Shown: positions 36,602 to 48,913 of the stretch, piece by piece | Numbering within the stretch: the stretch's first letter is position 1 | Layout: each line of letters starts with the position of its first letter | DNA from: Baylisascaris procyonis | Lineage: Eukaryota; Nematoda; Chromadorea; Rhabditida; Ascarididae | Assembly (NCBI GenBank): GCA_037389465.1 | Contig: JAZARR010000223.1 | Coordinates: 248,001-312,000 of the forward strand | DNA: 64,000 nucleotides | Reading direction: 5' to 3' | Program-made: the position numbers and the translations under genes | The notes under the pieces: generated by a model | Database searches by the model: none | Seen by the model: the letters and a program-made list of their open reading frames with translations, nothing else | What the model was told of the DNA's origin: nothing

Positions 36602-39600
36602 GGTTTATGGAAGATAAGGATTGGTTCACGAAGGGTAGGGAATAGGTTCATGAAGGGTAGGGAATAGGTTCATGAGGGCTAGGTTATAGGTTCATAAAAG
36701 GTAGGGAATAGGATCAGGGTAGGGAATAGGTTCATGAAGGGCAGGGAATAGGTTCATGAAGGGTAGGGAATAGGTTCATGAAGGGTAGGGGGCAGGTTCA
36801 AGAAAGGTAGGAAATAGGTTCATGAGGGCTAGGGAATATATTCATAAAAGGTAGGGAATAGGTTCATGAAGGGCAGGGAATAGTTTCATGAAGGGTAGGG
36901 AGTAGGTTCATGAAGGGTAGGGGGTAGGTTCGTGAAAGGTAGGAAATAGGTTCATGAGGGCTAGGGAATATATTCATAAGAGGTAGGGAATAGCTGATGA
37001 AGGGTTTGGGTTGGGTTCGTGAAGCAGAAAATGGGTTCATGAGGGTTAGGGAATAAGTTCATAAAAGGTAGGGAATAGGCTCAGGGTAGGGAGTAGGTTC
37101 ATGAAGGGTAGGGGGCAGGTCATGAAAGGTAGGGAATAGGTTCATGAAGGGTAGGGGTAGGTCCATGAAGGGCAGGAATAGGTTCATGAAGGGTAGGAAA
37201 TATGTTCATAGAATGATCTAGAATTTACCTAAATTATGATTTTTTGTACTTCCTAAAACAAATACGAGTTTTACTGATTAGCGGATGAGTATCTCTACTG
37301 GTTAGTCAGTTTTATTAGCAAACAGCGATAAAAGCAATAAGAATTGATTTTTTATTCGAAAATTGGTCAGTTTCATCTCATTAGCGTTAATTAGGAGTTA
37401 TTCAAATTACAGTGGTTGAGAAATGTTATTAATAAAGTGTATTCAATTCGATAACCAAAAAGATTTCAGTTTTACTTTAATTTGTTTATATCGGAAGAGG
37501 GCTTTAGGGGATTTCATAATATGCAAATTCCACCATCTGCCAAATATTCTCTTCGAATAAGTAGTGAGATTAGTTTTTTTTTTGGCTCGCTATAACCGTG
37601 TTGACCATCCTATCGTTCATTCATAGAAAAGCAGGAATCGCTTTTGTAGAATATTAGGCTTTTTAAGGGGTGAAGGCGTTCAACAACCTCATTCCAGTAC
37701 TGAACGGGTGAAAATGTCCAGACATGTTTGGCGGGAATTCAAAATTTGAAAGAAAGCGATGTTTATGGCTTTGGGAGGTTCGCAGAGGGCCGACGAAAGC
37801 TGCTTCGATCCTTCTACTATGAACTGGGTGTTTTACTGAGTGAATGCGAAAGAGGAGGGGGGAGGGTTGGGCACCGTCCTGGCATTTCATGGGGACAGGT
37901 GTGAGGTATTTAAGGATAGCCGACAACACAAACGAGGGGATGTTCTCACATCTTTGTTCATCCTTATGGGTTAAACGCACGTTGTCCTTCTATATGATGG
38001 TTATTAATTCGTTCCGTAGAATAGGGGAGTACTGCAATTCGGTGAGGTGTTTTAAGTTGCATCGGAGCGAACGTGATCTCTAACGGGTACAGTTTGGATA
38101 TTAATAAACTTAATTCATTGGACTCGTCTAGGATGCATTGATGATTTCAATTACTGCAATTTCTTGTACTATTTGTTAATGAGTATGTATTGATTTACAT
38201 GATTCTGAAAGTCTCATTGTTGATGATGCGTTTGCTGTGCTGCGTGCTTTTTTATTTTATTCAGTAGAACTGATAGGAAGTTCACATCTTATTTGCGTAT
38301 TTTTCCATTCATTATTCCTAATTGATGATCTACTTCTCCTTCTCTCACTTATATATTTTTTGCCGTTTAAAACTTAGGTAGGAGAGGGGGGATGGTGTTT
38401 CTTATAGTTTGCAGTGCTGCGTTACTTGAAATGCGCTGCATTACTCTAAATGTTGGTCTCGCAAAGAAAATTGCAATACGGTATCTTTTGAAATGCAGAC
38501 GCAGATGCGGGAAGATGCGCATTTGCCTCGTAAGCCATACGGCCGGCTTCGCAAAGATTGAAATGAAGCCAAATCTTGAGACTTCCGGGTGACCTCTTTT
38601 TTTGCACCTCATTTACACCTCTTCTTTTTCGATCTGTCAGTTTTTGCATGAAGTGTTATTTAAGACGATAGCTTTTTAAATTTCGCTTGTTTAGTTTTCT
38701 TCATCAATTTAGATGAAGCATAAACTCCTTTGAGATTGATAAGGTTTGGACGAATCCTTTTAGGAAACTTCAAATTGTTCTCATAATATAAGGTTTCATC
38801 GTTTGTGACCGATCGATATTGATTCCGTGTTAAATCAATAGAAACTAGTATGTACTGATGTCACCTGTGTTTTCAAAAACAAGAAAATTACCCGAGGCTC
38901 GTTGAACGGATTTACGCTTTCCTGTGAAATTAGGATGGAAGGCGTGGGGATGAAGGGACAAGGTTTTCTTGAATATTTTTAAATAACATTTCGTTTATCT
39001 GTGCTGAGACGAATGTTACTAAAATCAGAAAAGACGGACGGAGCGAAAAACGGGGAAAGAAGCAGAGCAGATGAGATCCATCTTGTTTCGTAATGAGGGT
39101 ATCCTTCTTCGGGCTATTTTTCAGCATTGAGGGAGTTGGTTGTTCCAATTAATAGTCGATGATTTGGAACGTTTTAGGAATTGCTTGTTGTCCGGAGTGG
39201 AATTATTTTACAGACGGCAACAATTTTTGAATATAGTCACTCGTCTGATGTTCTGTTTGATATTTTCGTAGTAATGTTGGATCAATTCACAGTTTGTTTT
39301 TAACACCTAAAAAGGTTGTTTTCTCATTGCTCTGTTGTTTCATTTTTATCGATGCTAAAATAGAGCGTTAAATCGAATGGAACGCTCTTGCTTGAGTGAG
39401 CGCGAACGCTTGCCAGCGTGAAAGTGATCGCGCTGTGTATTACTGCAATCTTAACTATAATGTAAAATGTCATGTTGGCGCGAAAGTAGCAATAGGCACG
39501 CATATATAAGCACTGCCTTTTGCAGTAGCGCTCAGTGTTATCCGTATTTATGTGAAGGACGGTGAGGATGAGGGAGTCTTCTGCTAAACGGGTCGGTTGC

Positions 39601-40090
39601 TTCATCGTGAAGTTTAGTGGGTTTCGCGTCGTTCAGTTCTTGTTCTTTGCTGTGCTGAGGGATGCGGTAGTAAGTGTGTTGCGTATCTGTGTAGCGGAGC
39701 CGCACTTGGCTACTCAGACTTTTAGTGTGTTTTCAACAGGCGTTTTTTAAAAGATTGGTATATGCGTGAAGAGGACACGAATCCTTACTCGGAATCTTAG
39801 GTTGCTTTTACTTAATACGGTTTCTCCTTCCTAAGCTATGGTTGCTTTTTAAGATAGGTTTGTCTGCCCATGCGTAGATGTAGCCAGATGTTTGGGTTCA
39901 AACGTGTTGAATGTGCGTGAATGAACCTACCGGCTTCACAAGTTGTTGGGGTCCCAGCGCCCACCGTTCTCCACATCCCTCAATTGTCCCATCCATTGGG
40001 GAAGAGGAAGAGAGTGATAAGCCTGAGGTCAGAGCGAATTTGTTAGTTTGAAAAGGCCGTTGTGAGTTCGTTTGCTTGTTTAATTGATTT
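36602..40090 (+). repeat. modular dispersed repeat, copy 2 (between GPN3 and SUMO)
   Basis: Same orientation and module order as 12100-15530: minisatellite 36605-37205, shared segment 37206-38098, block X about 38160-38850, and block Y to about 40090. Unlike copy 1 it has about 60 extra bases near 38105-38165. It also carries a segment near 39130-39360 (GTTGGTTGTTCCAATTAATA onward) that copy 1 lacks and copy 3 has. The TATA-like motif CATATATAAGCACTG is at 39501-39515, about 860 bases upstream of the SUMO leader acceptor. No transposon protein is visible. Confidence 0.82.
36605..37205 (+). repeat. 22-bp minisatellite, array 2
   Basis: Tandem imperfect units of the same 22-bp sequence as at 12125-12675. 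The order of variant units differs from array 1, so unit gain and loss has continued since duplication. Confidence 0.88.
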
Positions 40091-40365
40091 TGCAATCGGT
40101 CGGTGACTTGGCTGTGAAGTCAATCGTCGGACGGGCAACTTAAAGCTGTGCTTGAATCCCCTCTCTTTAGCTTTGAAGTACGTAGATAGCGCGAATATAA
40201 TGCTATATGCCCTTTTAGAGGCGTTTTTTTTTAGCATTTATGTAAGGTGGCAGTAACTCAGTGATGTTTCATCTTGGTGGAATGATGTTGGGTTGAATTA
40301 ATGTGGTGATGCGCAGTGCCATCGATATACATCTTGCCAACATATTGAAATAAGCTAACATTTCA

Positions 40366-40396
40366 GCGCTTGTCAAGTATCGCCGTTTCTCAAAAG
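40366..40396 (+). promoter_or_regulatory. acceptor before SUMO ATG (candidate SL site)
   Basis: GCTAACATTTCAG ends at 40366, 30 bases before the ATG, with no upstream exon in sight. Confidence 0.45.
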
Positions 40397-42032
40397 ATGG
40401 CCGACAACGAGTCGCAGGCAGCTGGAGATTCGACAGCGCCAGCCCCAGCACCAGCTCATCCCGAGTTTATCAAGCTGCGAGTGGTTGGGCAGGTGAGTCC
40501 TTAAATACTCTCAGGTTTATGATGATTGAAATTAAAAATGAAGATAAGCTCTTGATCGAACCATATTGATTGTTGGGTCATTGTTACCAATTGGTGTCAT
40601 TATAGTGTTTTCAATATTAATCACACCGGTTCAATGGGATGTCACATTTTTGTTAGGGAAACTAAGCGTGGACTCCAGTGACAGTGGCTGGAGTTCGTGC
40701 TAACCTCTGGTGTACCATACACATCGACTATGTTGACAGCTATCGTGAAGTTTTTTTCCAATGCAACGGACGGATAGGATGCTATTGGCACAAAGAACTT
40801 CAAAATGTTCTGGAGGCAGACATGAGGGGTTTATTAGTCACAAGGAGTGAGCGATGCAAGTTGCATCTCATAGGGGATTATTTATATAGGAGTTTGTATG
40901 GATATGCATCGAAGTTCTTTTATTAATTTTTTTTCTATTAGATTTTGCCTTGGAACGCTGGAAAATGCTTTAATTTGTTCTGTTTGTTTGTTTCTGGTTT
41001 TAAAATAAATGAGTGCCAGTCTCCTTCGATCCTCTTTTTTATCTGCTCATATCAAGAATGAGCAGTCTTCGTATGGGTAGTAGGGATGTGATTAAATTTG
41101 CATATTCGTTAGAACGGGCTTTATTGCATATTTTGGAATTGTATTGCAAGGGATGTAATGAAATACTAATGGGAAGTTGATGTTAATTTTGGTTGGCAAA
41201 GGTATATGAGTTCGTCAATATTCCTCACTAGTAATGCATTTGTATTCTTGGTAGAGGATGTATATTTGAATGTATTTGTATATTTGAATGTGGAGAAGTG
41301 TGTCCCATTACGTCTTCTCTCTCCAGTGTTGGTTTATCTTGAGAAAAAATAAGCTTGGTTTCTATAAAGGGTTCTAGAATGTAATTGAAAAACATGCTTT
41401 TCTCTATAAAGCGTGGGAATAAAGAAAAGTTGTAGGTTGCTTTTTTGAAATAATAGAACCAATGATTCTTTAAAGGATTCAAACGAGGTTCACTTCCGCG
41501 TGAAGTACGGAACGAGCCTCGTGAAGCTGAAGAAGTCGTATGCGGATCGCACAGGCGTGATGGTGGATTCGCTTCGTTTCCTTTTCGACGGGCGACGCAT
41601 CAACGACGACGATACGCCGAAGACGCTCGAGATGGAGGAGGACGATGTCATCGAGGTTGGTTCAGTTTTGGTTCACTTTGCCGTTCTTATTCAGGCCACT
41701 AATTTCTTTGATCGATGGGATTTTTTCTAGGTCATGTGACATGGCTGATATATATAGGTGCACGCTTACAGTTACATTATGTTGAACGATAATGTCAGTT
41801 CGCGTGGCAACTGACGTATGTATTAGGTATTTAGGATGGATGCTAAACACATGAATAAATGTGTCAAAATGTAGAATGGCTATGTGGGAGGGATAAGGTA
41901 CCAGAGGGGTGTCAGTTGAGCTTTGTTTTTTGTAAACGATTATTGCGGTGTATGAGTTATTTTGGTGTGACAAATATCCATTTTCAGGTGTATCAGGAAC
42001 AGGTGGGCGGCAGCGTCACGAAGATGGAATGA
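40397..42032 (+). CDS. smo-1: SUMO (small ubiquitin-like modifier), 3 exons, 106 aa
   Basis: SUMO is conjugated to lysines of nuclear and other proteins by an E1-UBC9-E3 cascade and removed by Ulp/SENP proteases. Exons: 40397-40492, 41476-41655, 41988-42032; phases join. A flexible Ala/Pro/Ser-rich N-tail (residues 1-21) precedes the beta-grasp fold: [51 protein letters not shown], then [15 protein letters not shown]. The core is very close to Caenorhabditis SMO-1 as I recall it. The conjugation Gly-Gly (residues 99-100) is followed by a six-residue tail, SVTKME, which a protease must remove. ATG 40397 fits the family and the leader acceptor. AATAAA at 42426-42431 is a likely poly(A) signal. 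Exons are clearly more GC-rich than the introns, as in a highly expressed gene. Confidence 0.98.
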
Positions 42033-43396
42033 AAATGGTTCGACGAGTGATCTGCATCTCCTAAGATAAATGTTGAATTATTGCTGTCCAACCGCTGGGC
42101 ATATGCTTCCCACAGTTATTTCGAGAGTGATTAAAAGGTGTTGGTAGAAATTGCTTCTGTTTTTTAAAGTATTTTTCTCGAAGCACATCTGTTGATCTCG
42201 AATTTTTTTAGGGGGGGGTATGGGAGTGGGGGATGTTATGAAGAAATGATTGGCAGGTTATTTGAAGTTGACAGGTGGTGGGAATTACTTGTTTCACTGA
42301 ACTCATTGTTGAAAATCATTTTTTCCGTGGAAAATTTTGTTCTCTTTGTATTACAGTTCTTTTATTTATATTGCTTTTCACTGTATCGTCGATTATGCAC
42401 TGTTCTATTATCTTTTCCACCTTCCAATAAATAAATAATCGTTTTTCATTTGTTTTTGTAATAATTTGGATCAGTCGTGTTGTCGAATGTCGTGCACATT
42501 GTCGATAAGTTGGTTCTCATTGATTTGAATATATATGATATAAATGATTTGTGCTGGGGAGATAAGGCTATTTTGTCGGCGCTAAGTTCTAAGAAGATGG
42601 TAGTTGCAGGAAGAGACGGGGGGGGGGCGGTGCTTCTTTCCAACTGTGCATGGATTGTAGTGTGCATTAGTAGAACCAATGATCAGTTTGGCTGATCATG
42701 GAAGCGCGTGTTTCATTCCTTCACGGCTGATGATGCAATCAAGGGATCATCGCAGCTGTACGCCGTAATGCATGTGTATTTGCGGCAAATTTTTTTCATT
42801 TAAAAAAGTTCTTTCGATTATATCGAAATCTTATAGCCCAAAAGAGTTGAAGATGGAGCAGAGTGAGGTAGTTCTGGATGGAATTAGCCGTGACCATCAG
42901 GCATGGCATAGGGAGGGGAATAGGCTTGATAGCCAAAGACGGACCACTACCCACATGTAAGTAGAATTGTTTCCGTGAATATCATGAAGCTGTGTGTGTA
43001 TGAGGTTGTTTTTCGAACTTCAGTAGGTCATTGTCGGACAGTAATTTAACGGTGAGGAGGTGTTTCATTTCATATAATGAAATTCAGCTGATTTCGAATG
43101 TTAAGGTGTTTATGGGGCGGTTTGCTCGAATTTGATGTATTATAAGTTACGATGGTTAGTTGCTTGATAGTAAGTTGCAATAATTTCTTTTCTTACAAGG
43201 AGGGATTATAGAGTGGGCAGATTTGAAGCGAGAGAGTTCAGGATCAGGCGAGTTCGGGTTTCGTTTTGTGTAGCAGTAAGTTTCTAGTCACACGATCTTC
43301 TGTCGGTTAATCTAAGATTCATCTCAGGTGCACTTGCATCGGCTAAGAACTATCGTTTCTATTGTATTGTAGCATCGAACCGATGACTTATTTCAG
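42033..43396. other. SUMO-MRPS18A intergenic region
   Basis: About 1.4 kb without a supported gene. It holds the SUMO 3' UTR with AATAAA at 42426-42431 and poly-G runs near 42211 and 42618. A leader acceptor (GACTTATTTCAG, ending 43396) lies 43 bases before the MRPS18A start. Confidence 0.5.
42426..42431 (+). promoter_or_regulatory. candidate SUMO poly(A) signal
   Basis: AATAAA within CCAATAAATAAATAATC, about 390 bases after the SUMO stop. Confidence 0.45.
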
Positions 43397-43439
43397 TGTG
43401 TGGGATGCGACTAAATTGTGAGTTGATCACTCCGCGACA

Positions 43440-46400
43440 ATGTTAAGAATTTGGCGTTCGGCGTATCGATGGACATCCATGCAGGGCATCCGCCGGTTGA
43501 GTGCAACTGCGCCTCGTTCAGTCAAGAAAGGCAAGCTAATCTGTTCTGCGCTTTTATTCGTTATTTATTTATTGAAGAAAATGAGTTTGAAGGTAATCTT
43601 TCCCTCACATAAGTTCAAATATAATAAGACAAACAGGACAAATAGGGGAGGTAAATTGAGGTCATGAACGAAGTCCCAAAAAAAGAGAGAAAGGAGATAG
43701 CAAAGGCGTTTCATTCCTCAGTGCAGCAGGATGACTATGAGCTTTGGATCGACACAGAGTAATAATAAACGCATAGGGCATTTTGAAGTATATGCAGTAT
43801 CTGATGGCATAAGGGTGCCACTCTAAATTTTAATAAGAAGCTGCTAAAATAGTATTTTGTAATTTCCTTGAGTCATCTTTCCTTCATCAGTTGCAGTTTT
43901 TTGAGCTCTAGCTCGCTCTTTTGATAACCTCTTATAAGCTTGACCTCAGATTCCAGTGCTATCAACCCTTGTGAAGCAACGAAGCTTCTGTAATGCATGT
44001 TCAAACCGCTTATTTATGCTGGGCTCATTAAAATCCATCCAGCTTAAGTTTTTTAGCAATCAAGCTTATTGTGCGTGATGGATGGCACTGTAGGCATCGT
44101 TTTCCACCCTATCTGACAGCTTTTACATCTTTTTTGCATCTCTTTTAACAATGCGCTTTCTTTACTTTTTTAGGCCTGCTCTAAACTTCTTTTTTAAACC
44201 TCTTGCAAGTGCCCTCCTGTTATTCTTTCGTGAAGACTCTTCATCAAATGATTTGTGTTATTTGCCAAAATTAAAGTCCTTCTTTTCCTTGAATAACGAG
44301 CAACTTCTCTCACTAATGTTTTAGATCAGAATTTTTTCTACTTTACTGTTGCTTAAAAAGACGCTCCTCATTTTCAAGAGTTCAGGTCCTCTGCATTGTC
44401 AGAGGAATTTTTGGTCAATTTTTGTTATGTCGCTACTTCGCAGTGATTCTCTCACCACCTTTTTATTTTGCCTTATTTTTCTGGAATTTTGCCTTCAATT
44501 TGGACTAGTAGAGGGGGAGGCATAGGAAGGAGGTAGGGGGAGAACTGGGAAAGGTTTTTCATAGGTAGTGACCAGTAGATATTCAAAGGATAGGGAAGAG
44601 GAGGGAAAGCAGAAGTGAATTTTTTGACATCGTCGAGAAGTTTTGAATTTTTCCCCACTGATCAGGAGTTTCAAAAGGATCTCCGTAGCTCTTTTTTTAG
44701 AAACATTACTCGCCGGCATTGCTCGGTGAGATAAGGGCAGCTAATTACTTTGGTGCACCTGGATCACCTGAATTACTAAATAATTGCTTTAATGCACCTA
44801 GATTAGCTGAATTATTAACTAATTGCTTTGCTCCAACTGAATTACAGGAATTGCTAAAGGCCGTAAATAGCGATGTTTCTTGGCATCTGAATCAATTGGG
44901 TTGCTGACATGCGGAGGCCAAGTTGAAGTTGAGATTGATCTGCATGGAAAGAATTAGTTTAGCTATAATTCGCAGAAATAATTGCAATAGATTGCTAAAT
45001 TTTTGATGGTGGGAAGTAATGTTAAAATAACAACAAAGAAGAGGGATTTGATAAATATAAGTTGCATTAGACGGAGAATATGGGCGTTATACATTTTTAT
45101 AGAAATAGTAATAACGTAGGAAGTAAACTGCTGAATACATATATCATCGTTTATGCACCCCATTTGATGTGATGTTATCATTTCTGCGTAAAAATGAACG
45201 AGTCGGTGTTTTTTGACGGCTGTTTGGTAGGGAATGTGATGGTTTTCTTTGCTTGAGGAAGTGAAAATTCATCTTTTTTGATATTCTTTATGACAGCCTA
45301 ATAGTGCTTGCATGAAACGTTTACCAGGTTTTTATTGATGTGAAAAAGAACATCTACTCGTTGTATTGTTGCTTTGAAACTTTAAGGAAGAGGGGTGTGG
45401 GGTAACATAATATGAGCAGATTGCTGCCTAGTGTGTGTGCATTTGACATCACAGAGTATTATGCGGTATATATAAAACAATATCAGAACAATTGATTAGC
45501 GCCCTAACAATAAAGTACTGCCAGGATTGTAATCACGGGAGGAAAATTACCCTTTTCCCCTCCCTTCCTCCCACCTCCCTCCTCTTCGTTTATTCATCGG
45601 AGTCCATGCGGAATTCTGGACTTGCCGTGATTTATCGAAATTGAATAAATTTTTTGTGTTTTCATGTGATCGTAAGTTTTTTTATTTTTTAATTTAGCCC
45701 GCATTGGGAGCCTCGAAAATACTATTATTTCCTATTTAAGAATTATGTTTTTGAGATATGAGTGTTGGGGTTTTTTTCATTCATATTTCTCTAATGAAAG
45801 TTTTGGCTCCGTTACTGGTGCTGGCATTTAACAATTGAAAGCTTTATTGTGGCGTTAGTTTTTTATTGCTCATTTCTTCCGTTTATTACTATCATATAGC
45901 ATAGTCATTGTCGCGTAAAGCGTACTAGTAAATGATATAGCTTGTATGTACGAAGGGATTGACATTTCTTGGCTTAAAGGGATGGCTGGTTCTTAGGTGA
46001 AACAATTTGCTTTTGTTTGGAACGTGAGGTTTTAATTGATACAGCAACATAGGCGTTAAGTTGAAGGCTTTGAGTTCATATGATCTCATATCCTATTATA
46101 GAAGAGAGGAAGGGATCTGTGTTCGTTGAGTTAGGAAGTCTTCTAAAAATCTTCTAAAAAGTTTGTTTCTAACATTGTTTGACTTGTTGCTTAGATGCAT
46201 GAAATGGCATTGGTTGTTCACAATGGGATAGACTCTTATGGTATTCATGGTTTGACTAAAGAACACACTGTTGAATGTGAGAGGTTATTTGGCATATTTG
46301 TCTGCTATTGCTAAGGAACTGGATGCTTCAATGGAATATTTTAGTTGTGTCGGAGACGGAAGGCAATACGACCACAGTGCAATTGGTTGATGTGCCGGAT

Positions 46401-48913
46401 ACGGATAAAAGGAAGGTGCTGAAGAAGAGTGATGACACATGCTCGTTGTGCACGTGTAACATTCCCATAAAGGTAGCTTTAATTGCTTTGTGCATTCGAT
46501 TTGTTTTGTAAACATGCTTCGATGTTTATGCTGTAGGTGTTTTTCAAACATTTTTTGCCAATTGGAATGGGAAGGGGGAAAACGAGCGGGATGGGATTTG
46601 ATCTTTCTTGGAATACCATTTGTTTAGAATTTCTCGATGCTCCCCTCTTATCCTTATTTCTTGAAATATTTGATATATAGGTATCACGGAGACAGAGACA
46701 TAGCTAAGAGGAGGAGGGCAGGATTAAGCCGGCAAGTGATCGTTGCTGTTAGCTTTTGCAGTTATGAATGGTGTGATTGCCTATGATACATACCATCAAG
46801 AAGTTAGTTTTCTCTTTCTCCGAACTTCATTACCAAAGATTTGAGGCATTGTTGGTGCCAGCCATCTGCCATCTAGAGGGGCGTTGAATGCAGACGTCTA
46901 AGGGAACGCCTTGAGGTCTTTTTAAAGTTTATGTTATAGACCTAGAAGTTCGGTTTTCATATGAAAGTTGTGTTAACGTTTATTTTTAGGTGAAGTATAG
47001 CGATGTGCTCATATTAGAGCAGTTTATGCGAGAGGATGGAACAGTGCTTCCGAGACAACTAACGGGCCTATGCAAGAAACAACAGCTTCGTATTGAGCGT
47101 TGCGTCATGCAGGTACGACTTATTGCTATTCCGTTTGCGTTTTACATTCTTTATAAGGCCACATACTTTCGTTTACGTATATGGGGGAGGGGGGTTCAAA
47201 TATCGTTGTCCCCTATTATAAAACCAGTTGTAAAAAAATGCAACGTTCAAAGGTGCATATAGGTTATAGCATGGTCAGGCTTACAAATCAACTTGCACAT
47301 TTTGGTGTCTCTTTATAAATAAAATCGGGGTAATAGTGATTTCGTATATTTCCTCGAATAATCGAAGGCTCAATTTAAGGTCTTCCTGTTGTGCAACAAA
47401 ATCGGTGGGTGCCTATAGCGAAAATCTTCTTAAAATGCTACAGTGAGAGTTTATCATCGATGTTTGCCTCTTATTGGGTTGTGATTTCGTTTTGATAGAT
47501 GAGATGCTTTCAATTTTTTCGAAAGCTCGTTGCAACTATGCCGTTTGGTGACGTACTAACGGTAGGGATATCGTTGCCAAAAAACCTCTAGGTTTATGTT
47601 ATCTGATGAGTTTCTCGTGATGATAGCTTTAAATATCGGAAGTCTAATAATTCGTCATCCTTTATGCAACGTTTATTAACGAGACAACGTTGACTTAGTG
47701 AGGTGGTATATACTGTCCAGTGGAAAGAGGCTGCCTCGAAGTTTCCTTATTGAAGATCTTGCGCTTGTGTAAGGCTATGGTTCAGTTTCGCTTATCTGGC
47801 TCGAATTTCGTTTTTTGAGAGTGAAAGTTTATCTATTTGGGAAACACTCTTGCGTGTAGGTAGATTGGGCAAATATATTTATGAGTTGGGCAATTTTTTT
47901 GGAATTGTTAGAGTATTATGTGATTAGAATTACCTATGGAAAGGAATGGGAGACGTTATTCAATCGTAATTCGGTAACAAACGAAATTTTTCACTGAAGG
48001 GGGAAAGAAATTATTGAAAAAAGTGTGTTTTGCAAAGTAGCGCTTTTGTGTTGAATAAAAATAATCTCAGTTTTGCTTAAATATATCGTTGGATTTTTAA
48101 GTCTAATAGAATTTATTGGAAATTTTTATTATTTGTTTATATTTAAATGCTTTATAAATTTTTGAAAATTTTCAAGCGGCAAGTTTCTCAAATATTTTCA
48201 TTTATCAATTTTCAGGCTCATTGGGCAGGTCTTTTTCCTGATAGGACGATACCGGATTTCGACCGTGCCGGATATAAAAGGTTTAATAGGTATGATTTTT
48301 TTTTTGTGATTTTATCTTCTTCAATGAGAGGATTTTGTTTTAACGAGGAAGGGGAAGGGAATATGAAATAATCTTACAGAGCGGATCGATCTTCCCTATT
48401 TAAAGGAATTCCTTGCACAATTTGCTCGGTATCTGGGAGGAGCTGGAAGATGAGTGTAAAATTATTGCTAGTTTGTCCTATAACTTTTAACGAAACCATT
48501 TCTTTTTCCCCCCCCCCCCCCCCCCCACCTACTCCGTGCACTTTCATCCTCCCCCTTCTTAAAGCTACCGAAGCATAGATCGTGCCAGTCCTTATAATAC
48601 ATTTTTCTGCTTATTGAATATTGTTAATATTTTCATCTAAGTTCATATATTTGAGTTAAGTTCAATGAAATCGCTGTATCGTTGTTATTGCCTTATGGAA
48701 ACATGTTTTTTGAGGGAGGAGGAGGGGTTCATCCACATAAGTCGATGTGTTTATCTTCATATATTCCAGATTGTGAAAGTATATTGAATTTCTTTTTATA
48801 GGTACTGGAATGACGATATGGACATGTACCGATTGAAGCAGAAAACCGAGCAGGGCACGTGGTATTATGTGAAGCGATACCGAACCGTTGGAGGTCATAA
48901 GGCCAAATATTAA
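43440..48913 (+). CDS. MRPS18A: mitochondrial ribosomal protein S18A (bS18-like), 5 exons, 175 aa
   Basis: MRPS18A is a bS18-family protein of the mitochondrial ribosome (named mL66 in mammals, where it sits in the large subunit). Exons: 43440-43530, 46345-46472, 46990-47112, 48216-48289, 48802-48913; phases join (528 nt). Residues 1-27 (MLRIWRSAYRWTSMQGIRRL onward) are Arg-rich without acidic residues, as in a mitochondrial presequence. Next come VVSETEGNTTTVQ, CSLCTCNIPIKVKYSDVLIL, QFMREDGTVLPRQLTGLCKK, ERCVMQAHWAGLFPD and a basic C-terminus VGGHKAKY. The block order matches human MRPS18A from memory better than S18B or S18C. Intron 1 must use a GC donor (AAAG/GCAAGC) because no GT donor keeps the frame. 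The 2.8 kb intron 1 contains a 39-bp in-frame tandem repeat near 44755. AATAAA at 49686-49691 is a distant poly(A) candidate. Confidence 0.93.
44755..44860 (+). repeat. 39-bp tandem repeat with an open frame
   Basis: Two 39-base units (44755-44793 and 44794-44832) and a partial third encode APGSPELLNNCFN, APRLAELLTNCFA and PTELQELL within a 62-codon open frame (44719-44907). It lies in MRPS18A intron 1. I do not recognise a protein family; it may be a decayed coding repeat or chance. Confidence 0.6.
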
